Origin: Burhinus oedicnemus | Lineage: Eukaryota; Chordata; Aves; Charadriiformes; Burhinidae | Length of the DNA stretch: 64,000 nt | Assembly (NCBI GenBank): GCA_008921705.1 | Contig: VFFE01007128.1 | Coordinates: 2,207,673 to 2,271,672, forward strand | Reading direction: 5' to 3' | Shown here: one piece after another, positions 28,601-40,600 of the stretch | Numbering within the stretch: position 1 is the stretch's first letter | Layout: every line of letters begins with the position of its first letter | The notes under the pieces: generated by a model | Told to the model about the DNA's origin: nothing | The model's input: only the letters and a program-made list of their open reading frames with translations | The model's database searches: none | Made by a program: the position numbers and the translations under genes

Positions 28601-31600
28601 GCTAAAGGTGGTGATACCCTCTCTCTAGGTATTACCTTTATAGCACTAGCTGCAGTTGGTATATGTCCAAAGCAGGGGATATATTCCATCTCAAAGGATG
28701 GCTGTAGGGGGGACACCATCAGAGCTAATTGTTTAGATTCCCTTTCATTTTTGGTGGAGAGAAACTGACCCAGCTAGACTGCAATTCGTGTGACCTGGCC
28801 TCATCAGCCATCTTGTTTATGACGACGTGAAGTGTGCACTAAAATTTCACATTTCTTCTCACTGACAATGAAAGAAGTGTAATGATTCAGGTGTCTTGCA
28901 TGCTTCTTGAGGTGAGGTGAATGCCACCTGTACTGTCTGGGAATTTGGATACTGATACTTGATTGACTGTTGTCCCAATAAGCATTCTTGGATACATATC
29001 AATAAATTCTGCACTAAATATGAAAGAGAATTTAAAACTGAGGTTTCTTAAAACTAAATACAGCACAGTAATTCAGATGGTCGTCTCAAAAATACTGCCA
29101 GTCTCTGAAGTCCTAGTAGAAGGCAGAATGAAATGGTGCATTTTAAACCAAGGGTGCATAGATTGAGATGTTGCGTATTTCAGATAACAAATTTCCCTCT
29201 TTTCATTGTAATTGCTGAGAAACTGATGACCCATTATGTTGCTATGATTTTTACATTGTCCTTCAGAAAGTCACCAGATGTTTAGAGGGTGCAATAAGAG
29301 AAAGATCAATCTGTACTTTTCACTTTTTCTGTGCTTTTCCACTGGTCTGATTATTTTCATAACTGGCCCCTGTGAAACTAAAGGCTTTTGTGGATTAACT
29401 TCTTTGACCCAAGTCTGATATTTAGTAGTGTGTGTTCATGAAAATGGAAATCGATTATTTTAATGCTGTTTTTCTTTTCAGAGGAAGAAAAAGTTGCTTT
29501 TGTTAATTGGATAAATAAAGCTCTACAAGATGACCCAGACTGTAAGCACCTCCTACCTATGAACCCATCAGATGCCAGTCTCTTTAAATCCCTTACAGAT
29601 GGCATTCTTCTTTGGTGAGTCCAGGGCTGTGGGAAAGAAAAGAAATTAATCTCAAAGGTTAAATGCTGATCCCAGTGAACTGGAAAACTTCTGATAGGCT
29701 TTAATGTCAGGACTCCACTCTTAAATATTTCAACCGATGTGTAGGATGGAAAAAATGTTTGTTCATAGAAATGTTATGTTTAGCAAATTTTTTATGTGAC
29801 TCTGTGCGACTCTGCATGTATTATAGAAGTGGGTTTCCACTTCAGATCCCTAATTACACACATCAGATATGTGCAGGCTGTTTATAAAGGAGATGATTGC
29901 ACAGTTCATATATTCATTACCTGAAATAATTAGAAGTCTTTGCTATTTCAAATATTTTTTAAAGTTACTAAATGTAGTTACTAAATCATACGATGGGAGG
30001 AGCAGAAACCTGAATTAAATCCATGGCAAAACAGAGAGCATATAGTAGGTACCTTAACTTTAGTGTGCTGTAACTTTCTAGTTAGTTAAGTAGACTAATA
30101 GTACTTATTCATACAGCATGGTAATAAGGGATTATCTTGTTAGTATTGACGTGAATTAGTGTTTGTAATCCTTGTAGATGCAAGATACTATAGAAACACA
30201 GTGCAGAAATATATTGGTTATATTACAAAGATTTTTACTAGAAACTATTTATATGTCTTTAGTTCACAGTTTTAATCTTCTCAAGAACCTTTTTTTGACA
30301 GCTCAGACATGCTCTGTTAAAACCCAGTTGCTCAAGTTTCTTGTAATTGCATATTATCTGGAGGTTTCTGGATGAATGTGCAATTACTTAACAGGGAGGG
30401 GAGATTTAGAGGATGAGGTGGTCTTTTTTTTTATTTGTCAGAAATATTTACAGCTAGTTTAAAGTGTTAGGAGTTCATAATCAAATAATGTATTTATTGA
30501 GAAATGAAAGTTTGAATAAACTCTGACTTTTCTTCCTTAGCAAAATGATCAACTTTTCACAACCAGATACAATTGATGAAAGGGCTATTAATAAGAAGAA
30601 ACTCACTCCTTTCACTATTTCTGTAAGTACTGCACAACTAGGGACTTGCTACAAATGAAGTGAAATATTTTTCTATATCTTTGTTTTAATGACAGTTTTC
30701 CTACGTATTAAAAAAATGTCAAAGCATGAAATTGTATTTTCTAATAAACTGCTGAATTCTCCTGTTTCTTAGATATGATGTACAGGAGAAGTTGTGTTTT
30801 TCATGCTTACCTTAATTCTTTCCATTTTCACTATTCTCGTTTTGCTTTACTAAGACTTCTGAGTGGAAGGTCAGGTCATATTTTAGTAATGCAGAAAGTA
30901 TCTGCACGGCTGTATACTGCATAGTAGGATGATATATTTTCAATAGTGGAGAGTCATAGAATCATAGAACCGCCTAGGTTGGAAGGGACCTTTAAGATCA
31001 TCGAGTCCAACCATCAACCTAACACTGCCAAAAGCACCACTAAATATGTCCTCAAGCACCACATCTACCTGTCTTGTAACCCATCTACCTCCAGGGATGG
31101 CGATTCCACATTTCCCTGGGCAGCCTGTTCCAATGCTTGATAACCCTTTCAGTGAAGAAATTTCTCCTAATATCCAGTCTAAACCTCCCCTGGCGTAACT
31201 TGAGGCCTCTTGTCCTATTGCTTGTTACTTGGGAGAAGAGACCAAACTCCACCCCTCTAGACCCTCCTCTCAGGTAGTTGTAGAGAGCAGTAAGGTCTCC
31301 CCTCAGCCTCCTTTTCTCCAGACTAAACAACCCCAGTTCCCTCAGCTGCTCTTCATAAGACTTGTGCTCTAGGCCTTTCACCAGCTTCATTGCCCTTCTA
31401 TGGACTCACTCCAGAACCTCAATGTCTGTCTTGTAGTGAGGGGCCCAAAACTGAACACAGTATTTGAGGTGAGGCCTCACCAGTGCTGAGTACAGGGGGA
31501 CGATCTCCTTGGACAGCAGATAAGAAGCTCTATTTTTAGTTGTGTATGAAGTCATGAAAATACTTGAGAGAAACAGTTTTTAAGACCTTAGTTTGGGTAT

Positions 31601-34600
31601 AAGAAAACAGGTCTGGAAGAGGGAAGTAGATCCATAAGTTACCAGCCTAATGAGGGGAAAAAAATCCTGAATAAAACCCTCATTTAATTGGCAGACTTTT
31701 CATTTCAGGCTGTGACATTAAAACAGGAAAATTTAAAACATACCATGTTCCAAATCCTCCAAGTGGGTTTTGTAATCTCTACTTATTTAAAGAAGATTTA
31801 TCAGCAAAGATGATAGTACATGTGTTGTCTCTGTAGATAGTTAAAATATGACAAAACAAAATAGAGAGTAATATTTATGAGAGCTGCCAGGTATTTTTTT
31901 CATGGAATGTTTCATCTGTGACAATCATTAGCTTTACTTTTCAGTGTCAGGATGTTGAATTGCCATGATTTTCTTAGGCTGTCTGTTCAATTACAGTTTA
32001 ACAGTTGCTTGAATAAATGTGTCAGCCTGTATAAGATCCAAGATGGGATGACAGGGATGTCAGTAGCCTCCTGCACAGGGCAGAATTCCATATGAGCATG
32101 TTTTTCCACAGTATCAAGCCCCTGATATTTTGAGCAATAATTTTAATTTGTATATGTGATACTTACAAGTTACAAAAAATATTTTGATTAGCGTATTCCT
32201 CAGTGATCCAAGCTGCTGAAGGTGGTCCATAATTTTTTTAGTGGATCCATATTAAACTCTGTGAATAATGTTTTCCATTAAATTTTGATAAGATACGTGG
32301 TACTTCACAAAAAAAATCTGCAGAGAGCCATTGAACTAATGCATTATTTCTTCTAACTTCTGAAACTTACAACATTTAATATGAATAAATTTAGGAAGAA
32401 TTATGATCTCATAAATTTATTAAATAATGATATTCCAAATAGGAAAACCTAAACCTGGCTCTGAACTCAGCATCTGCTATTGGCTGTACAGTTGTCAATA
32501 TCGGATCACAAGATTTGCAAGAAGGAAAACCACACTTGGTATTAGGACTCTTGTGGCAGATCATTAAAGTTGGTCTTTTTGCTGATATTGAGATCTCCAG
32601 AAATGAAGGTAAGAGTAATGCCAGGTGTAGCAATGTCTGCAATTTTGAATCAACTGAGATCACAATAGCAATTACTTCAGCTTTCTTTCAAACTTGCTTT
32701 TAGCTCTTATCGCCTTGCTAAATGAAGGGGAAGAACTAGATCAGTTAATGAAGCTTTCCCCAGAAGAGCTGTTGCTACGCTGGGTGAACTACCATCTGGC
32801 CAATGCAGGGTGGCAGAAAATCAGTAACTTCAGCCAAGACATTAAGGTATGTAGTTATTGCTCTGATAATTGAACATAATGGTATTTAAACACACTATGC
32901 ATAGAAACAAATGAGCCAGATCAGAAGCATTTAGAAAAATAGTAGCCATCTGCTTTTTCTAGCTATAGGTTCATCCTGCGTTTTTCAACATTTGAAAGAG
33001 CATTATTTTGATCTCTCATGTTCTATTCAGTTGCTCATACCATGTACTATCACATCACAGTGTGAAGTGAACATTTCCGACAAGCTCATGAGGGAAGTTC
33101 TAATGTTCTAAGGTTGTTATTAGAGTTACTTAGGACAATTCGCACTACATTATAGGTTACCTTTTTCCTGTCCATCCGTCCCTGCTCCTGGGTCTGCGGA
33201 AACCCATCTTTGCTTTCTTTTGTTGTTTTAAGGAAGAAGTGTATGGCTTTATATCTCCTCCTAGTGCGTATGCTAATCGTGATTGCCCTTTGTATGTAGC
33301 ATCCTACAGAAGAGTAGGAAACCTCTTGAGGAAAGAACAGTTATTCAGAGGGCTGTCTGGAGTAGCCACTGATTCTTGATCGAAGGAGAGAGCAGCCCCC
33401 CTCAATCCCCATGCTTTGCTGGTGTGCCAGTTTACTGACACAAGGGGACTGAAAGGCATGCTGGTTCCTCAGGTGTATGGTAGAGCTGCATAATTCTTCT
33501 CTCTTCATCAGTCATTCTGCATAAGGTATGCAGAGTACTGTAATAAGTCCAGTTGAAGAGAGAGAAACCTAACTTTTTTAAAACTAAAAGCAAAGGAGGA
33601 AGATGCCCCAAGGTGATAAGACTTTTTTTCATTGAAGAAAACAATGTCATTAATTGCTAGTTATATATTTTGAAATGCCACCAAGAGGGCTATTACTAAA
33701 GCAAACGTTTAACTAGAGTTTTATGTGAAAACTACTATGGTAAAAAATATTGTATGCTATTTAAGAGAAGTATTAAATACTTCTAAAACTAGCAGGTTTT
33801 TGTTTTATTTTCCTAGTTTCTTAGCAGGGGAAAAACCAGAAGCATACTGAAAATTGCATCAAGTAAATATAATTTCTTTTGTCACTATAGACTCATCCTA
33901 AAAGAGGATGCTCTTCATTTTTAATTCCAATTACCTCATCAGTTAAGAAGGAGAAATTTTTATAAAACAGTCTATTTGAAAATGAAGGTGAAGGAATAAA
34001 ATACCAACACTGAAAATGAGATCCATATTGGGGGTTTTTTTGTAGGTGAACTATACAAATTTGCCTTAAATATCTTACTGCTGTCTGGTTCATCCAGCAG
34101 AATAAATTTAACATTTTCCAGAATAATTAGCAAACATTCCTTTTCTCTGTCATCTGGCTAAATAAGTTCTATGTGAAATACCGTAGTAAAATGGCTGTAT
34201 GACCTCATCTATATTCACTGAAATGAGTGCCATATTTTTGACTTCTCTGGCTTTTGAATTGGACTATAAGAGCAGTAAATGGCTATGAAAGGCTACATAC
34301 TTCTTAATTTTTTAAAAAAATATTACACTGCTTGTTTTAGGATTCAAGAGCATACTACCATCTGTTAAATCAGATTGCACCCAAAGGAGATGACCTTGAT
34401 GAACTGCCCATTAAAATTGACTTTTCAGGATTTCATGTAAGTATGCAGAAACATAAAAATAGACTGGAATTATCTGAGACCTCTATGTATGTATCCAACA
34501 TCCTGGTTACAAGGCTGTCCCAGAATCCCCTTTGGTTTTGTCATGCATACAAAAGCTCAGTCAGATTCCTCAATGTCACAAAAGCTTAAATGCGTAAAAT

Positions 34601-37600
34601 CTTGAGTAAAGTTCCAGGGTGCTGCTGAAACAGGATAATGCATCCTGCAGTCTAAAACGTGGAGCTATGTTTTACTTGGAGTAGTGTCGAACTGGTTTTT
34701 TTATTTTCAGTTAGGTCCTCCAACATGATTATTACTACATCCTGCTTCAGTTCTGCTCTTCTGGAATTCAGACAAGGAGAAAGAGTAGACTTCACAAACC
34801 TTGTGATCCTTCCTCAAACCAAATAGCATTCAGAAATAACATGTGAGCCCTTCCAATAACCAGCAGGAAAGTGTGGCAACCATCAAGCTTTAAGCTGGAA
34901 AGGGATAGAGGGTCCAAAACCAGCCTAGGTAGATCTGAAAACACTCGTCTCTAAGCTGCTACCTAATGCTCGTTGGAAGGATTATTCTGAGAATGTATTT
35001 GGTACAAAATTGAACTGTCTGCCTAAGATACACATATCTATATATCAATCAGAATCTTAAGTAGAATCTTGTTATTATAATAATGGAAACCCATGTGCAA
35101 AACTGTTTGCATACAAGTTTTAGTCCTGTCAAACTCCTTCATAAGGAGAACTGTTTTGTTTGTTTGCTTTTATTTTGAGTTTTTTGGGGGACTGAGAAAG
35201 GATAGTAGTTATTTTTTTCCCTGTAATTTCCTGCAGTTCATATGATCATGTTCTGAAGTGGATTATAAACCAGTATCAATAACATGTAACAAATTCTTGT
35301 TCTAGAGCAAGTTTCTGGTTAAGTGTACCAATGCTGAATTTACTGACTATTATTCAATTATAATAGTAATTCAATTACTAACTCATTTCCCTATGAATAG
35401 TAACTCTTAGTGTTATGAAGATTAGAGGCAAAAAGTATGTGATACACAGTTTTGAAGACTGATTTATTCTATGTAGATTAATAATAAGGATGAATAAACA
35501 AAATAACACATAGGTTACCAACTTAAAAGGATTCAGAGGCAAAAATATTGAAAGGAAAGCAAGGTACTGGATTGTCACATTCTGAAGTATTCAGACTCTT
35601 ACTGAGGATTTGGGGCAGCACCTGTAATTACTATGGTTGAGAATATCCATTTAAAGCAGTGATGGTGAACTGATCGGACATGTAGCAGAATATGCTGTGC
35701 AGGAATCAACAGTCTGGAAAAGGAAATATAACCACTACACCTGTGGCTACTACTGCTGTTGCTGTGATTCATGAGGAATGCTGTGCGGGCAGCCACAGAA
35801 GTGAAGGACTGAAAGAAAGTGTAAGGAAGATGGAGAGTGGGGAATTGTTATGGGCTCTAAGAGCTAGCTCAGGCATTGGGGGCATGAGGGAGAGACTGGC
35901 ATGGGTCGTTTAAAGATTTGCCAAACAGAAGATTCAGTACAGAATGAAAACATGCCAGTATTCATTATAAATTAATTTTTTTTTTTTTTTTCTTTTAGGA
36001 TAAAAATGACTTGAGGAGGGCTGAATACATGCTGCAACAGGCAGATAAATTGGGCTGCAGACAGTTTGTAACTCCAGCTGATGTGGTTGCAGGCAACCCT
36101 AAACTCAATTTGGCTTTTGTTGCAAATCTCTTTAACACATATCCAGCCCTACACAAGCCTGACAATTCATCTTACGATCTCAATTTATTAGAAGGTACTC
36201 AACTTGCTAAGCATACAGCACATAAGAATATTAGTGATTTCTATTTAAGTATTCCTTCTAGGCTGTGATATAGGATCCCTGTGTGGTCGTGCCCGTGTTA
36301 ACACCAGTGTATAGAGCTTTCTCACTAGCTTTCAATATGAGTCTGTAGTAGAAGTCCCTGTTACTGTGACTATTGTTCACTTGTGTTAGCCTGATCAAAG
36401 GCTATTCCTGAATAACCACCTAGCATTCATTTGCAGGAGCAAAAGCTGTCCTCATACTCCCTTTCCAGATTTCTGTGCTTCTTTCCATACTGTTTATATT
36501 TTAGCTGATGCATAAATTCTAGCTTTCCCTAATTTGCAGTGCTATACTATGTAACTGTACTAGTCTTTTAAAGTACTTTTCACATACTGTGTTTAGATAT
36601 ATATGTGTGTGTGTATGTGTATTAGTTTGTTGCCTTTTAAAACAGGAAACATTGAAAAAAAAAAAAAAGCTTATTTATCAGCAACCTATATTAATCTATT
36701 GCATTAGCAACCTATATAGATCCTAGCATATCAGCAAGTTTGGACTTTAACTGTACAGTTCAGATCGGTAATGCTAAAGATAAAGGGATAATTGGTAGCA
36801 ATCTTTGGCTGTTACCCTTTCTGTGGACCAGCTAATCTAGGATAATGAAACGGCTCCTGCCAGTGTATTTCACAGTTGTTCACTGATCTCAAAGGAATGG
36901 TGAGAATCAGGGGTGCTGCACTCGGGAGAGTCATCAGCAATGTTCACACATTCCTCTGCACTGCCTACTCCTGCCTTCCTCTTACTGTTCCTATCAGGTT
37001 TCCTTTCCATCTAGGTGAGTCCATCTTCCTTTGCTCCTCTTTTTTTCATAATTTGTCTGCTCTGCTGCATCCCTGTGTCACAAATCTTGTATCCCTCAGA
37101 CCATTCCTGTTTCAGGCTCCCTGCTCGTCTCATTTCAGCTGGGTGCCAGCTGTGGTAGAGGTATCAGAGCACAAGAGGTAGTCTTCCCTTTTCAGCTGTG
37201 ATATCCCTAGTCACTGCAGTCCCTGCTATCCAGGACAAATGACTGAAGGAAAGGCCTGCTCTTCCTCTGCTGCAGTTTTGCTAGAAATGTATGCTCTTGG
37301 AAGTGTACACAGGAGCTGTGTGGAGGTGGAATATGTTCAGTTCAGCTTCTTTGCGCTGAACATGAAGTTGCAGGTGTGATTTGAAATACTGAAAACTTGG
37401 TCAAATTTAGAAGAGCTTTCATTGGCATGGCAAAAACCAGCTGAACTGCTTTCTGAACTTCCCTAAAACATTTAGATGAGATCAAAGTCTCAGCAAAAAC
37501 AGTTTGTAAAAAGTTACAGTCACCTGAATGCTAGATTTTGTAATGATAAATACTGGCCAAATTTAATTTCCTGTTTATAGTATATATTTTACAGATGAAT

Positions 37601-40600
37601 AATCATGCCAGTGTTATCTGTTCAAAGGCAAGTTCAAAACATTTGCCCCTAAATAACAACTCCTGTGGTGTCATGTGGATCTAAACCATCGAAATAGTTA
37701 TTTCAGCCAAAAATCAATGTTGTTAATGTGTTTTTCTGTTAATTTGTTTTATTTTTTCCATAAAATCCTGTGTTTTTACTGATGTTTTCTCAAGGTAGTG
37801 ATACAAAATAAGACATTAATTTCTTTATAGTTTCATCATAGATTGTCTGTTGAAATCTGACTCATAATTTATAATGCTTTCCTATTTTGCTTCATGAAAT
37901 CCAGATCTGACCCCTCCTAATGTAGGTACTGTACTTAGTACTTTTCTGTACTCAAAAAAGCGTGTGTTCTGCAATTTTTCTTTTTTTTTTTTTTTCCTAG
38001 TGTTTTAATCATCTCTGTCCTTTTCTGGTGGATTTTTGCATTGTTCTTGTATTTTTCTACTGCTTTAATATGCTGTCATAAGTAAAATAAAAGAAAAAAA
38101 AACCCACAGGTCTATCATGATGCATGTAAAATGGGGGCACAACTTGCAGTAAGTCAAATGCCATATAGTTCTTTCTGTGGGTTTAACCAGTAGGGGCCTT
38201 CCATGACCCAAAATGTAAAGCTGTAGGCACGTGTGGGTGAGTAGAGCTTTCTGAAAGTCTTCATTTTCCTGCATAAATTCCATCTTTTCAGTGACTGTTC
38301 CACCCAAAGAGCATGATGTGGCAGTTCTCTTTGGTTTAAGACCACAAACACTGTGCATAAATTGACAACTACTCTGACATTGCTTAACAAGTCTGGTGAT
38401 GTGCGCTTGTATACAGAGTATCCCTCAGGTATACTGACGTAACAAAATGAACATTTGATATTATATGGGGATGGAGAGGGGAGTCCTGACCTCAGTCAAT
38501 GGACAGCCTTTAACTGGGTGTTGCTGTTGCTCTGAGGAACCTCTCGCTTGTGGGGAAGGCAGCAGAGTTTGGACTCTAAGTCATGCAGAAAGCTGAGTTC
38601 TTGAGGGGAGGAAGAGGAGGGACTTCTGTCCACCCATGTTTCCTCCAGTCTAGATGTCCTCTGCTGCTGATGCTTAGTCCACTGGCAGCCTTCAAGGCTG
38701 TTACCACGAGAGAGTTAACTACTCCCACTCAGGCCAACTGAACATAGGGTGCAAATTGCATCTCGAGCTCTGTCTTTCAGAATCATAGGTATTTGGAGCC
38801 CTTTGGATTCTTGGCCCCATCCCTATGGTTACTCCCCACTCAGTTCCATGGTATAATGATCTCAAAGAAAGAGATGGCAATAAATATAAAGGATACTACC
38901 AAATTTGCTCCTCTCTCTTTTGTGTAGCTCTGCCCCCTTTCTGCAGTTTTCCAATGATTTTGGCTATCTGCTGCACCACTCAGCAGAAGATATGCACCTG
39001 ATAGGATCACAAGGTATATTTTGAATAAAAGAATAGAGAGAAAAAATTGGTCAGTTCTCAGCCATCTGGACAACTTATGAACGCTTATGTGTTGCATGAT
39101 AAAGGGATTTGTTTAGAGTGGCATATTAAATATAGTATTCTGGGTTTAATTCCTGGATTCCCAGTATCCAGAAGGATGTTGCCCAACTTGCATGCTCTTG
39201 ATCCTGCTTGGCTACTTTGGATTCTTTCGACAGTGTTAAGCATGCATTTTAAAATTCTCAGTCTGAGTGCAGTTGCTGAGTATCTGGTTTTGTAACTGTG
39301 TTTTCTTTAGTAAGACTTCATTAAATAATCTTGTTACTGTCTCTGCAATGGACAAGTGTTCCTAAAAGCACTTTGCAGTCAGTATTTTAGGTATTGCAAA
39401 CCAACTCAAAGCCTAAGTAAGCCTAAAAAATTCAAAGAAGAAAAAAAGTAAAAGGGACCTGCTTCAATATACTATGACCTCTTAAGTTACTCTTTATAAA
39501 CTTAGATTATATATCATGCTTGCATTTTGATTGTATCTTTTTTGTGGAAAAACACTGGTATTTTTAATAATTTTGTCAGAAAATGTGATTCTTTGTTGTC
39601 TTTTAAATTTTATTGTGGGAAGAAGTAAACAAAGCTGACTGCCTGAAGACCTTGCAGAATAGTATTTTTCTTTGTTTCAGCATGTATTCATCAGTGACTG
39701 GTAATTTTTACAAGTAAATATATGAAACAAATACTAGCTTGTATTACATATGAAAGGCCTTATAATTTAGAAAGAAAATAGATTATATTTATCCTACTGA
39801 TATATTTCATAATAATTGGAAAATAAAGTAACTGGTAAGCTGTTGGAAAATGTCAATTATAGCTGAAATTTCTTAATTTTTTTATAAATCTATTTTGAAA
39901 TCCAGAGCTTTTTCATAAAAGAGGAAGAGATCTAGATTAAAATTGTAACCTCTGTCTAAAAACTGAAGTTATGACAAAAGTCTGTTTCATGGAAAAATAA
40001 TATTAAAGAGGTTTTCTTTCTATTCTAATGATAAATACATATTTATACAGTAGCTTCATTTTTGCAAAAACATTCATTGTTCTGTAGTCAACATAGAACT
40101 GCAGTACTAAGTGGGACAGTTTTCACGCTATGTAAACCTCATGAGACAAACTCAGTACCATTATCGTCTAAGGAACAAACAAAACAAGCAAAGAAGAATC
40201 TTACTCAGATTTTTACGTGTTTCGGGCCTGAGCAATCTGTTCTTTCATTTTCTGGGGAGCCTTTCTCCCTCCTCAATGTCCTTTCTGTTTTCTTAACTGT
40301 GGATTATCAGCCCAGGGGAACAAAACGATGAGGTTATTCGAAACTCACATGTTCAGGCTAAATATTTTCTTAAATGCTCTTCTTTGTTGTAAGAAAAAAC
40401 AGTTTATGCAGCACTGATTCATGTGCAATTGGCCGCAGATACATTGTTAAAATTTAGGTAATGCTGTTTGTAGAAAATTAATGTATTACTGCAAACTGTA
40501 ACTTTATATAGAATGAGGGTTAGTTTAGGCACTCAGGATAAAATAGGTAAAAATCTAAATCGGGAAAGCAAAGGTTTGTTGTGGTTTTCGTTTGGTTTTT

